From positions 1-64,000 of the forward strand of contig NZ_FNOK01000032.1 in assembly GCF_900106995.1 (NCBI RefSeq): a DNA stretch of 64,000 nt, given 5' to 3'. The notes beneath the pieces are model-generated. The model made no database searches. It was not told the DNA's origin and saw only the letters and a program-made list of their open reading frames with translations. Source of the stretch: Saccharopolyspora shandongensis. Its GTDB lineage: Bacteria > Actinomycetota > Actinomycetes > Mycobacteriales > Pseudonocardiaceae. The number at the start of each line of letters is the position of its first letter. The stretch's first letter is position 1. Both the position numbers and the translations under genes were made by a program. Below, in pieces: positions 25,052 to 35,784 of this stretch.

Positions 25052-25831
25052 TCAGGGAATCCGGAAGCCGTAGGGCAGTTCGAGGCGGTGCGCGGCCAGC
25101 AGCTCCGCGTCGGACAGCAGTTCCGCGGTGGGGCCGTCGGCGACCACCGCGCCGCCGTCGATCAGCACGCTGCGCGGGCACAGCTGCAGCGCGTACGGCA
25201 GGTCGTGGGTGACCATGAGCATCGTGCCGCCCCAGTCCAGCAGCACCTCGGCGAGCTCGCGCCGGGCCACCGGTTCGAGGTTCGACGACGGCTCGTCCAG
25301 CACCAGCAGCTCGGGACGGCAGGCGAGCACCGTGGCCAGCGCGACCCGCTTGCGCTGTCCGCCGGAGAGGTGCAGGGGCGAACGATCCGCGTGCTCGGCC
25401 ATGCCCACCGCGTCGAGCGCCGACCGCACGCGCTCGGCCAGCTCCTCGCCGCGCACCCCGAAGTTCGCCGGGCCGAACGCGACGTCCTCGCGCACCGTCG
25501 GCATGAACAGCTGGTCGTCGGGATCCTGGAACACCAGGCCGACGCGACGGCGGATCTCCTTGAGGTCCCGCGACCCCACGGGCAGCCCGCCGACGCGGAT
25601 GCTCCCCGATTCGGCCGTGAGCACCCCGTTGAGGTGCAGCGTCATGGTGGTCTTGCCCGCTCCGTTGGGACCGAGCACCGCGACCCGCTCCCCGCGCTCG
25701 ACGCGTAGGTCGACGCCGCTGAGCGCGCGGTGCCCGTCCGGGTAGCGGAACGCCAGCCCGGACACCTCCAGCGCCGGGACGGACGTCGGCTCGGCGGTGC
25801 GCTCCGGCAGGGGTTCGATCAGGCGGTCCAC
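25052..25831 (-). CDS. cbiO: ECF-type metal importer ATPase CbiO/NikO
   Basis: A 259-aa ABC ATPase that powers the Ni/Co importer. Walker A is GPNGAGKTT near residue 62, the Q-loop is FQDPDDQLF near 112, the signature is LSGGQRKR near 165, and Walker B is LLVLDEPSS near 185. The switch His is in MVTHDLPY. FQDPDDQLF is characteristic of ECF ATPases. The GTG at 25831 has GGGAG 8 nt upstream and overlaps the end of cbiQ by 13 bp. It is the last gene of cbiM-N-Q-O. Confidence 0.9.
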   Translation of the reverse strand: MDRLIEPLPERTAEPTSVPALEVSGLAFRYPDGHRALSGVDLRVERGERVAVLGPNGAGKTTMTLHLNGVLTAESGSIRVGGLPVGSRDLKEIRRRVGLVFQDPDDQLFMPTVREDVAFGPANFGVRGEELAERVRSALDAVGMAEHADRSPLHLSGGQRKRVALATVLACRPELLVLDEPSSNLEPVARRELAEVLLDWGGTMLMVTHDLPYALQLCPRSVLIDGGAVVADGPTAELLSDAELLAAHRLELPYGFRIP

Positions 25832-26586
25832 AGGGCGACTCCCAGCACGATGGCGGCGACGGCCGGTGGCGCCATGCCCAGCCACCACGTCGCCGGCGAT
25901 GTCCGGCGTGACTCCCCCAGCTCGGGCATCGCGCCGCTCCAGCCCCGCGACACCATCGCCAGGTGCACGCGTTCGCCCCGCTCGTAGGAGCGGATGAACA
26001 GGCTCCCGACGCCACGCGCGGTCGCGCCGAGCTGCCACAGGAACCGCGGATCGTGCCCGCGGCAGATGCGCGCGACCCGCATCCGCTTGGCCTCCGCGAC
26101 GATCACCTCGGCGTAGCGCAGCATCAGCGTGATGATGGTGATCAGCAGCCGGGGCGTCCGCAGCCGCTGCAGCCCGACCACCAGCTCCCGCGGCGCGGTC
26201 GTGGCGGCCAGCAGCACCGACGTGGCCAACCCGAGCGTGCCCTTGACCAGGATGTTCCAGCCCGCCAGCAGGCCACCGGTGGACAACGCCAGGCCCGCCA
26301 CCTCAGTGGTCGCGCCGCCCGCGGTGAACGGCAGCACCAGCGCGAGCACCACGAACGGCACCTCGATCAGCAGACGGCCGGCCAGCCAGCGCGGCGGCAC
26401 GCGGGCCACCAGCACCAGCCCGAACAGCAGCAGGGCGTACCCGCCGAACGCCCAGAAGACCTCGCGCGGCGTCGCCACCACGCACAGCACCACCAGGAAG
26501 GCCGCCACGATCTTGACCTCGGGCGCCGACCGGTGCAGGACCGAGTCGCCGGGCAGGTGCAGCGCCTCGGCGTGGCCGGCTCCCAC
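25819..26586 (-). CDS. cbiQ: ECF-type metal importer permease CbiQ/NikQ
   Basis: A 255-aa T-component with about five or six helices that couples the ATPase to the substrate-binding subunit. The coupling-helix region TPRLLITIITLMLRYAEVIVAEAKRMRVAR near 160-190 carries the typical R-M-R-A-R-type Ala-Arg motif. The start at a GTG (26586) has GGAGG 9 nt upstream and is 2 bp from the cbiN stop. Longer upstream frames are not CbiQ-like. Confidence 0.88.
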   Translation of the reverse strand: MGAGHAEALHLPGDSVLHRSAPEVKIVAAFLVVLCVVATPREVFWAFGGYALLLFGLVLVARVPPRWLAGRLLIEVPFVVLALVLPFTAGGATTEVAGLALSTGGLLAGWNILVKGTLGLATSVLLAATTAPRELVVGLQRLRTPRLLITIITLMLRYAEVIVAEAKRMRVARICRGHDPRFLWQLGATARGVGSLFIRSYERGERVHLAMVSRGWSGAMPELGESRRTSPATWWLGMAPPAVAAIVLGVALWTA

Positions 26587-26588
26587 CG

Positions 26589-26930
26589 CTACTCGCCTCC
26601 GGTCCGGCGGCGCAGGCCCCAGAACAAGCCGCCGGCGGCGCCGAGCGTGACCACCGCGCCGATCACCCCGGCCACCCCGGTCCAGCGGTCGTCGCCGCCG
26701 ACGGTGTAGTCGGCCAGCGGGCCGCCGGAGAACGTGTGGTCCTGGGCGTGCTGCGCGATGCACCGGCCTTCCAGCTGCTCGCCCTGCTCGGTCTCCACCA
26801 CGGTGCAGCCGCGCTGCGTGACCGCGTCCAGCCCGTCGGGGTCGGAATCCGCGAAGTAGGCCACGCCGCCCGCTATGACGAGGATGAACAGGCCGAAGAT
26901 CAGCAGGAAACGCCGGCGTGGGGCGCTCAT
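26589..26930 (-). CDS. cbiN: CbiN-like PDGL-domain subunit
   Basis: A 113-aa protein with two membrane helices (about 7-26 and 83-105). The outer loop begins DSDPDGLDAVTQ, the PDGL motif of CbiN/NikN-type accessory subunits, and has two cysteines (RGCTVVE, GRCIAQ) that may form a disulfide. CbiN-type subunits help load metal onto CbiM. It overlaps the cbiM stop by 4 bp. Confidence 0.85.
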   Translation of the reverse strand: MSAPRRRFLLIFGLFILVIAGGVAYFADSDPDGLDAVTQRGCTVVETEQGEQLEGRCIAQHAQDHTFSGGPLADYTVGGDDRWTGVAGVIGAVVTLGAAGGLFWGLRRRTGGE

Positions 26931-27619
26931 CGCACGTTCTCCTCCGTCTGCTTCCCGGTCCTCAGCAGGTGGACCAGGTCCGGTCTGGCGGCCGCGACCG
27001 CACCCACCGTGGCCGCCGTGATCACGCCCTCACCGATGCCGATCAGGCAGTGCACCCCGACCACCGCGACCGCGGCCGTGCCGAGGCCGAAACCGGCCGC
27101 GCCGCCGACCGCGTACTCGAGGACGAAGCCGCCGGAGGCGGCGACGGTGTTCACCCAGGCCGCGACGAAGGCGGTCGCCAGCAGCCCGGCCCGGCTCCGC
27201 CGCGCGAAGCGGCGCAGCGCGAGGGCGACGAGGTAGCCGGCGGCGGTGCCGATCAGCGCCATGTTGGTGATGTTCGCGCCCAGCATCGTCAGCCCGCCGT
27301 CGGCGAACAGCAGCGCCTGCACCACCAGCACGATCGCCACGCACAGCGCGCCGACCCACGGCCCGGCCAGGATCGCCGCCAGCGCCCCGCCGAGCAGGTG
27401 CCCGCTGACGCCGGGCAGCACCGGGAAGTTGATCATCTGCGCGGCGAAGACGAACGCTGCGACCAACCCGGCCATCGGCGCCGTCCGGTCGTCCAGGTCG
27501 GCCCGCGCCTTGGTCAGCGCGACCGCCAGCCCGGCGATCGCCACGGCCGCGAACAGCACCGCCGTCTGCGCGTTGAGCAGCCCGTCGCTCATGTGCATGG
27601 CGAGCGTGGTGGTCGGCAC
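26927..27619 (-). CDS. cbiM: metal-binding S-component CbiM/NikM
   Basis: A 230-aa substrate subunit with about seven helices. MHMSDGLL near residues 8-15 and FAAQMINFPVLPGVSGHLLGGALAAILAGPW (His in SGHLLGG) are the metal-site regions of CbiM/NikM. In studied homologues the N-terminal Met-His amine binds the metal. Here the best ribosome site (AGGAGGGA) favours a GTG at 27619, seven codons before the Met-His, while the ATG at 27598 has no such site. Either the protein is processed or the ATG is used. Nickel is favoured by the upstream box. Confidence 0.88.
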   Translation of the reverse strand: MPTTTLAMHMSDGLLNAQTAVLFAAVAIAGLAVALTKARADLDDRTAPMAGLVAAFVFAAQMINFPVLPGVSGHLLGGALAAILAGPWVGALCVAIVLVVQALLFADGGLTMLGANITNMALIGTAAGYLVALALRRFARRSRAGLLATAFVAAWVNTVAASGGFVLEYAVGGAAGFGLGTAAVAVVGVHCLIGIGEGVITAATVGAVAAARPDLVHLLRTGKQTEENVR

Positions 27620-27662
27620 GACGCGCTCCCTCCTGACCGGAACAGCTGCGCATCGAGAGTAG

Positions 27663-27679
27663 TTGCAGGAATACCGCAA
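27663..27679 (-). promoter_or_regulatory. possible Nur (nickel repressor) box
   Basis: TTGCAG-GAATA-CCGCAA matches the Streptomyces Nur pattern TTGCaa-N5-ttGCAA in its outer TTGC/GCAA core. It is 44 bp upstream of the cbiM start, where a repressor would block transcription. This is an unverified motif match. Confidence 0.35.
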
Positions 27680-27721
27680 TCGCCAGTAGCTGGCAGGAGT
27701 CCTAGATCGCAGTTGGCCGAG

Positions 27722-27760
27722 AAAAAACCGTCGTCCCGGGCATAACACCCGGAACGACGG
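27722..27760 (-). terminator. rho-independent terminator
   Basis: On the minus strand a 13-bp stem with one mismatch (27728-27740 with 27748-27760) is followed by a run of six T. This ends the HesB-like gene before cbiM. Confidence 0.88.
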
Positions 27761-27775
27761 TCGAAGTCCGTTCGG

Positions 27776-28054
27776 TCAGTCTCGGACGGCCAGCGCCAGT
27801 TCGCCGTTGGAGTCCCGCTCGGCGTCCAGCACCTTGTCGCCGAGCAGCGCGGCGACCTGAGGTTCGAGGAACACCCGCACGCCGGATTCCTCGATCACCT
27901 CATCACCCGACTGCGGTTCGGCGGCGATCGACGCCTGCAGTCCTTCGCCCGCCGGCGCGATGCGCAGGCCAGAACCTTCCGGAGAGTCGCCACCGACGAG
28001 GACTAGCTTGATGACCTCTGCGGCGCTCTCACTGATGGTGAGCATGGTGCTCAA
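27776..28054 (-). CDS. HesB/IscA-like protein lacking cysteines
   Basis: A 92-aa protein with the A-type iron-sulfur carrier fold pattern: LTISESAAEVIKLVL, GSGLRIAPAGEG, VRVFLEPQVAALLGDKVLD. True IscA/HesB proteins have one central Cys and a C-terminal CxC; this one has none, so it is unlikely to carry a cluster. Cysteine-free relatives are common in actinobacteria and uncharacterised. The ATG is near 28054, and the gene has its own terminator. It is not obviously linked to gcvP or cbiM. Confidence 0.75.
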   Translation of the reverse strand: MSTMLTISESAAEVIKLVLVGGDSPEGSGLRIAPAGEGLQASIAAEPQSGDEVIEESGVRVFLEPQVAALLGDKVLDAERDSNGELALAVRD

Positions 28055-28154
28055 CCCCTTCTCCGAGCCGGTCGGTTTGAAGGGGCCACCGTGTCATCAG
28101 CCGCCGCCCCGACGCAAACCGAGCCGTCCACGGCGTGTCTCCGGCCCCAGCCAT

Positions 28155-28195
28155 CACGACGCCCCCGGCCGCAACAGCGGTCCGGGGGCGTCGTG
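28155..28195 (-). terminator. hairpin terminator of gcvP
   Basis: A 14-bp perfect stem (28155-28168 with 28182-28195) lies 6 bp past the gcvP stop. Confidence 0.8.
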
Positions 28196-28201
28196 GACAG
28201 A

Positions 28202-31096
<2,895 letters not shown>

Positions 31097-31144
31097 CGCC
31101 AAACCTCAATCGTCGCGGCGGCAAAAGGGCGGCAGGCAGCCAGA

Positions 31145-31366
31145 ACTGCCCTGCTCTCCCCCTCTGTCACTGTCCGCGAAGCGAACGCCTGAGAGCTTCA
31201 CCCGGGAACCGGGCTTGCACCGTCGGCGGGATGCACCACGGCGGTGGTGCACCCTCTTTCCAGAGGTATCTCGCCCGTGCGGTCCAGGTGGCCTGAGAGG
31301 TTGTCGGGGAGGGTTGCTCCTTCGGCGCCGACCGCGGCCGAGGCCGGGCCGGACTCTCCCGCACGG
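31145..31366 (-). ncRNA. tandem glycine riboswitch
   Basis: Read on the minus strand, two gcvT-type aptamers follow each other. The first runs from GCGGGAGAG through CCGAAGGAGCAA to CTCTCAGGC. The second runs from the CTCTGGAAAGAG region through GACGGTGCAAGC to CTCTCAGGC and closes with GGGGGAGAG. A short linker holds them as in known cooperative tandem glycine switches. It ends about 50 nt before the gcvP start and should turn on gcvP when glycine is high. Confidence 0.92.
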
Positions 31367-31458
31367 GGTCGGCGATGTGCCGCAGCTTACCCGATCGGGG
31401 CGTCCCAATGGACCAGCGATGTCACCTGCCGCACATCGCCCGGTCGGGTTCGGTCGGC

Positions 31459-32028
31459 TCAGCCGGTCTCGGCCTGCCGGTCCCGCCGCCGGCGGGACAG
31501 CTCGTCGTCCAGCGGGACCAGCTCCGCGCCGTCGGCCCGTTCGGCCGGGAAGTCGTGGATCGTGCCGCTGATCTCGCGCATCGCGCCGCTGACGGCGATG
31601 CCGAACACCCCTTGACCACCCTGCAGCAGGTCGACCACCTCCTCGGCAGAGGTGCACTCGTAGACCGTCGTGCCGTCGCTGAACAGCGTCAGCCTGGCCA
31701 GGTCCTGCACGCCCCGGTTGCGCAGGTGCTCCACCGCGACCCGGATGTTGTGCAGCGACACCCCGGTGTCCAGCAGTCGCTTGACCACCTTGAGCACCAG
31801 GATGTCCTTGAACGAGTACAGCCGCTGCGAGCCGGAGCCGGCGGCGCCGCGGATGGACGGGCCGACCAGCTTGGTGCGCGCCCAGTAGTCCAACTGGCGG
31901 TAGGTGATGCCGGCGATCTGGCAGGCGGCCGGACCCCGGTAGCCGACCAGTTCGTCCGGCAGTGAGGCGTCGGGGAACAGCTCGCCCTGCTCCACGGCAG
32001 CATCCCGGTTGGACGCTTCCTCGACCAC
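31459..32028 (-). CDS. MerR-family regulator (Rv1830/ResR/McdR type)
   Basis: A 189-aa MerR-like protein. The winged helix is VGYRGPAACQIAGITYRQLDYWARTKLVGPSIRGAAG, and SQRLYSFKDILVLKVVKRLLDTGVSLHNIR follows as the linking helix. It is almost the same as I recall for the M. tuberculosis Rv1830 family, which affects cell division and growth timing. The GTG at 32028 has a GGGGAGG site 5 nt upstream. In mycobacteria a second MerR (Rv1828/FtsR) sits between garA and the BFN gene; here there is only this one. Confidence 0.88.
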   Translation of the reverse strand: MVEEASNRDAAVEQGELFPDASLPDELVGYRGPAACQIAGITYRQLDYWARTKLVGPSIRGAAGSGSQRLYSFKDILVLKVVKRLLDTGVSLHNIRVAVEHLRNRGVQDLARLTLFSDGTTVYECTSAEEVVDLLQGGQGVFGIAVSGAMREISGTIHDFPAERADGAELVPLDDELSRRRRDRQAETG

Positions 32029-32203
32029 GCCTGCCTCCCCTCGTCCGGCACGAAGCCGACGACGATCACCAGCTCCCGGACCATCGCGGTCCGAGGCCGC
32101 GAACACCGCCCAGCGGCCGAATCACACCGGGGCAATTCGCGTAAGTTCGACGGTATGCCTGCCCCGCGGGGAGGTCAACGCGACGCGCGGGGCACCTGGA
32201 CGA

Positions 32204-32239
32204 CCCGGCCCCCGCCTGCACGCTCAGACGGGGGCCGGG
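32204..32239 (-). terminator. hairpin terminator
   Basis: An 11-bp GC stem (32204-32214 with 32229-32239) lies 25 bp past the stop of the BFN-domain gene. Confidence 0.7.
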
Positions 32240-32264
32240 CCGTGTCGTCGGTCGATCGGCTGAC

Positions 32265-32741
32265 TCAGGTGTCGGCGCCGCGGAAGTCCTCCGGGGAGAC
32301 GGAGTCCAGGAACTCGCGGAACTTCTCCACCTCGTCCTCCTGCTCGTCCGGGATGATCAGCCCCGCCTCGTCCAGCACCGACTCGTCGGCGTGGATGGGC
32401 ACCCCGATGCGCAGCGCCAGCGCCACCGAGTCGCTCGGCCGCGCGGAAACCCGCACATCCCCGTCGAACACCAGCTCGGCGAAGAAGGTGCCGTCCTGCA
32501 GGTCGGTGATCCGCACCTGTTCCAGGTCGCGCCCGAGGGCGCCGATGACGTCCTTCAACAGGTCGTGGGTAAGGGGTCTCTGCGGCCGCACACCTTGCTG
32601 TTCCAGCGCGATGGCGGTCGCCTCGACCGAGCCGATCCAGATCGGCAGGTAACGCTCGCCGTGCGCTTCGCGCAACAGCAGAATCGGCTGGTTTGCTGGT
32701 AGTTCAACTCGCACGCCGACGACGCGCATCTCGCTGCTCAT
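32265..32741 (-). CDS. BFN-domain (DUF151) bifunctional nuclease-family protein
   Basis: A 158-aa protein matching Rv1829. It starts MSSEMRVVGVRVELPANQPILLLRE, with LPIWIGSVEATAIALEQQG near 35 and RPSDSVALALRIGVPI near 100. The DUF151 fold has been linked to nuclease activity in plants and Thermotoga; the bacterial role is unclear. The ATG at 32741 is preceded by GGAGGAGG; a GTG two codons upstream is possible. The acidic tail (EQEDEVEKF) is typical. Its place beside garA and the MerR gene is conserved in actinobacteria. Confidence 0.88.
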   Translation of the reverse strand: MSSEMRVVGVRVELPANQPILLLREAHGERYLPIWIGSVEATAIALEQQGVRPQRPLTHDLLKDVIGALGRDLEQVRITDLQDGTFFAELVFDGDVRVSARPSDSVALALRIGVPIHADESVLDEAGLIIPDEQEDEVEKFREFLDSVSPEDFRGADT

Positions 32742-33067
32742 CGTCACATCGCCTCCTCCAGCGCGCCGAAGCGTGACATCCCCGTCGAGGATCGCGCACC
32801 GACGCCTCCGACGCTACCCGCGTTGCGGCGGACACGCCCATCCCTTTAGCGGTCTGGTCGACCACCGAATCCGCGGCCTTCCTGCCGGTGCATCTGGCCC
32901 GAACCGCTGGCTGAGCTCGTCATCGAGCATTACCAGCACGATACACCGCCAACCCGTCCGCCGGACCGGTCTAAAGGTGGCCGCTACAACGTGGAAACCG
33001 GTTGCGACGGCGGGAAATTCCCCGCGCGGGAAGTCAGTCGATCTCGGCTGCGCACTACCTTCACGCG
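32742..33067. other. gene-free gap where ftsR is found in mycobacteria
   Basis: No minus-strand frame of useful length is present between the BFN gene and garA. The homologous gap in mycobacteria holds the 247-aa MerR regulator Rv1828 (FtsR), which would not fit here. A promoter for the BFN gene is expected; TTGGCG and TAATGC on the minus strand near 32930-32950 are weak candidates. Confidence 0.5.
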
Positions 33068-33104
33068 CCAGCGGGGCGACGCCGCTTCGGCGCCGCCCCG
33101 CTGG
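33068..33104 (-). terminator. hairpin terminator of garA
   Basis: An 11-bp stem (33068-33078 with 33094-33104) with an inner TTCG-capped hairpin lies 31 bp past the garA stop. It suggests garA and the BFN gene are separate units. Confidence 0.75.
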
Positions 33105-33134
33105 CTGGTGGACTTGGTCGGTCCAAGGGCCCCC

Positions 33135-33602
33135 TCAGCGGGCGCCCGGGCCCCCATCGATCGGGCCGGTCAGGAACACCAGCCGGAACTTCCCGATCTG
33201 CACCTCGTCGCCGTTGGCCAGCACCGAGGTGTCGACCGGCTCCCGGTTGACGTAGGTGCCGTTGAGGCTGCCGACGTCGACGACCACGAAGTCATTGCCC
33301 TCGCGCCGGAACTCGGCGTGCCGGCGGGAAACCGTGACGTCGTCGAGGAAGATGTCGCTGTCCGGGTGCCGTCCCGCGCTGGTGGTCTCCCGGTCCAGCA
33401 GGAATCGCGATCCCGCGTTGGGGCCGCGCTTGACCACCAGCAGGGCGGACCCCGCGGGCAGCGCATCGACCCCGGATGCGGGGGCTGGCTCCGGCGACGC
33501 ACTCTCGGTGCTTTCCGGCTCCGAGAGGAAGGGCCTGAAGACCGAGGTGGTCTCCGGTGACTGCTCCGGCGGAACGTCGCCGTGGCCGGGGAATTGGCTC
33601 AC
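33135..33602 (-). CDS. garA: FHA-domain regulator GarA (OdhI-type)
   Basis: A 155-aa protein that, unphosphorylated, inhibits 2-oxoglutarate dehydrogenase and tunes glutamate metabolism. The N-terminal tail has the kinase target ETTSVFRPF (Thr18/Thr19), phosphorylated by PknG/PknB in relatives. The FHA domain (about 65-145) has SAGRHPDSDIFLDDVTVSRRHAEF and SLNGTYVN, the phospho-Thr binding loops. It lies 133 bp downstream of gcvH as in mycobacteria. Confidence 0.94.
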   Translation of the reverse strand: MSQFPGHGDVPPEQSPETTSVFRPFLSEPESTESASPEPAPASGVDALPAGSALLVVKRGPNAGSRFLLDRETTSAGRHPDSDIFLDDVTVSRRHAEFRREGNDFVVVDVGSLNGTYVNREPVDTSVLANGDEVQIGKFRLVFLTGPIDGGPGAR

Positions 33603-33735
33603 CTGAGCTCTCCTCTACGCGGATAGATCGTGCCAAGTATGTGCCCAACGTACCGTGCAGGTACAGACGCGGAACGCGGGACTCCCGACATCTTTCCCTC
33701 GGGCCCTGACAGTCCGACGATCTTGCCTGGTCGGA

Positions 33736-34119
33736 TCAGGATTCGGTCAGCTTCTGGTACGCCGCGGCGTCGAGCAGACCGTCCAGCTGGGCCGGGTCGG
33801 CGATCTTGAGCTCGACCATCCAGCCGTCGTCCAGCGGGGCCGAATTGACCAACTCCGGCTCGTCCTCCAGCTGCTCGTTGCGGGCCACCACCTCGCCGGT
33901 GATCGGCGCGTAGATCTCCGAGACGCTCTTGGTGGACTCCACCTCGCCCATCGAATCGCCGGCGGTGACCTGCTGGCCGAGGTCCGGCAGCTGCACGAAC
34001 ACCACGTCGCCGAGCTGCTGCTGGGCGTAGTCGGTGATACCGATGCGCACCTTGTCTTCAGCTGTGCGCTGAATCCACTCGTGCTCTTCGGTGTACTTGA
34101 TCTCGTCCGGGGCCGCCAC
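33736..34119 (-). CDS. gcvH: glycine cleavage system H protein
   Basis: A 127-aa lipoyl carrier that shuttles the aminomethyl group between GcvP, GcvT and lipoamide dehydrogenase. The lipoylated Lys is in GEVESTKSVSEIYAP near residue 64, and YTEEHEWI opens the domain. The GTG at 34119 has GGGAGG about 9 nt upstream. It shares the locus with gcvP, garA and a phospholipid synthase as in mycobacteria. Confidence 0.95.
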   Translation of the reverse strand: MAAPDEIKYTEEHEWIQRTAEDKVRIGITDYAQQQLGDVVFVQLPDLGQQVTAGDSMGEVESTKSVSEIYAPITGEVVARNEQLEDEPELVNSAPLDDGWMVELKIADPAQLDGLLDAAAYQKLTES

Positions 34120-34244
34120 GTGGTCCCGCCTCCCTGCTCCGCTGGTGCTGTGGATCACCGGTCACGGAGGTTCGCGTGATCGGCTCGGCGAGCGTATTCA
34201 CCACGCGGCGCAGGCCGCAAGGCGACCCTCCAGCGCACGACGCG

Positions 34245-34287
34245 AAAGGGCGCCGCCCGCCGATCGGATCGGCGGGCGGCGCCCTTT
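34245..34287 (-). terminator. long-stem hairpin terminator
   Basis: A nearly perfect 43-bp palindrome (34245-34265 with 34267-34287), AAAGGGCGCCG...CGGCGCCCTTT, lies 27 bp past the stop of the CDP-alcohol phosphotransferase gene. TTT follows the stem on either strand. Confidence 0.85.
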
Positions 34288-34313
34288 GCGCACGCGAGAA
34301 GTCCGGACGGCAC

Positions 34314-35024
34314 TCAGGCCGGTCTGGCGCGGGCCTGGTGGACCGCCGCGACCACCTGGCCGAGGTAGAGGATGCCGGCCCACAGGTAGAGCGCGCCGCC
34401 CCAGCAGGTGAAGGCGTAGGCGATCGGACGCACCACTTCGGACAGCGGGAAGTCCTCCTGCACCAGCAGCAACAGCGGGAACGCGTACATCAGGCAGAAC
34501 GTCGCGGCCTTGCCGAGGTAGTGCACGTCCGGCGGTTCGTAGCCGTGCCAGCGCAGCACCGGCAGGCAGAGCGTCAGCACCACGTCGCGGATGACCAGCG
34601 CGGCGGCGACCCACCAGGGCACCACGTCGCGCAGCACGAAGGCCACCAGGGTCGCGACGATGTAGAGGCGGTCGGCGGCCGGGTCGAGGAGCTCGCCGAT
34701 ACGGCTGTACTGGTTGAGCCAGCGGGCGAGCTTGCCGTCGAGCCAGTCCGTGATGCCGCTGATCACCAGCACCAGCAGGGCGAGCAGGTCGGCCTTCGGG
34801 CCCAGCAGCAGCCAGAGGAACACCGGCACGCCGGCCAGCCGGATCACGCTGAGCAGGTTCGGAAGTGTCCACCATGGATCGGCCCACACGCCGGCGGCGG
34901 CCTCCCGTATCCGGGCCATGCCCGGATCGGGGCGCCCTGCCGCGGGGTCCTGCCCCGCCGGACCGGGATTCATCCCGCGATCCCCGCTCGTGGTGTCTTC
35001 CGTGGTGCGCTCAGCATCCTGCAC
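34314..35024 (-). CDS. CDP-alcohol phosphatidyltransferase (PgsA/cardiolipin synthase-like)
   Basis: A 236-aa membrane enzyme that transfers a phosphatidyl group from CDP-diacylglycerol to an alcohol. The family signature DWLDGKLARWLNQYSRIGELLDPAADR fits D-x2-DG-x2-AR-x8-G-x3-D-x3-D, and about five helices follow. In mycobacteria the gene at this place (Rv1822) is called pgsA2. Whether the product is phosphatidylglycerol phosphate or cardiolipin cannot be told. The GTG at 35024 has CGGGAGG 6 nt upstream; the adjacent GTG at 35027 is the alternative. Confidence 0.85.
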   Translation of the reverse strand: MQDAERTTEDTTSGDRGMNPGPAGQDPAAGRPDPGMARIREAAAGVWADPWWTLPNLLSVIRLAGVPVFLWLLLGPKADLLALLVLVISGITDWLDGKLARWLNQYSRIGELLDPAADRLYIVATLVAFVLRDVVPWWVAAALVIRDVVLTLCLPVLRWHGYEPPDVHYLGKAATFCLMYAFPLLLLVQEDFPLSEVVRPIAYAFTCWGGALYLWAGILYLGQVVAAVHQARARPA

Positions 35025-35196
35025 CACGAGCCTCCCGTAAATGGTTGTGCGTCCTGCCCCCGCTTCGGACACAACTTGTGCATCCCGACCAGATCAGGGT
35101 CTCACATTCCTCGCAGAACACACTTGGCGGCCGGGCTCCCGCGAAGCCGGTCGATCGGGCTGCTCCGCAGCGGGAGCCATCGGCCGCCGGGAGCGG

Positions 35197-35454
35197 CTAC
35201 GCCCGCGTGCGGCTCCAGCCGCGGCGGCGGAGGTCCGCATCGGTGAGGAACCGGGCCCTGCCGCGGTCGTCGACGCCCGCCCAGCGAGCTCCGGTGGAGC
35301 CCTCGAGGACGTAGGAATGGCCCCCGCTCCACACCACGCTGCACGGCGCGGTGGGAAGTTCGGTGGCCGCGGAGCCACAGCCGGGTTCGACCCGAGCGGC
35401 AGCGGCGGTCTGGGCGGCGGATGCCTGTGTGGCCAAGGCCGGTTCCGTGCTCAT
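35197..35454 (-). CDS. small protein of unknown function
   Basis: An 85-aa protein started by an ATG at 35454 behind a strong GGAGGTG site, which supports it being real. It is Ala-rich at the N-terminus. The core CSVVWSGGHSYVLEGSTGARWAGVDDRGRARFLTDADLRRRGW looks like a small compact domain with a Trp-centred motif. I know no family for it. It is divergent from prpE and about 170 bp upstream of the phosphotransferase gene. Confidence 0.65.
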   Translation of the reverse strand: MSTEPALATQASAAQTAAAARVEPGCGSAATELPTAPCSVVWSGGHSYVLEGSTGARWAGVDDRGRARFLTDADLRRRGWSRTRA

Positions 35455-35784
35455 CGTTGTAGCACCTCCGATTCGGTTGTCGGCGCGATGCGCCGTGGTG
35501 TTAGCCCGATCATCGACATCGGCTTGATTGTGTTCGGACGAGCACGCTCTGTCGCGTCGATCTACCCGCGCAGCGCCAAACGGACACGTTGTGTCGCCGA
35601 GTTGCATCCGGGCGTGCGGGCGGCGCTCAGCGCGGCCGAAGTCCGCGCGGCCGTTCGTCCGATCGACCGTGTTTCGGTTGTGACAAAAGCGTTTCGCGCA
35701 GAGCTACGGGTGACCCTGGCGCTACGCCGCGTTGTGCGGTAGGACGACAGGCGACATCGGGGCGGATGCAGGAGGAACGGGTTC
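35455..35784. other. 330-bp divergent intergenic region
   Basis: No coding frame is credible. It must hold the promoters of the 85-aa gene and prpE. The AGGAGGAACGGGTTC ribosome site of prpE lies at its right end. No operator or riboswitch is recognised. Confidence 0.5.

Noticed and set aside
27620..27775. Cobalamin riboswitch before cbiM
   Set aside because: The B12-box and the needed length are absent; only a terminator and a short promoter region are seen.
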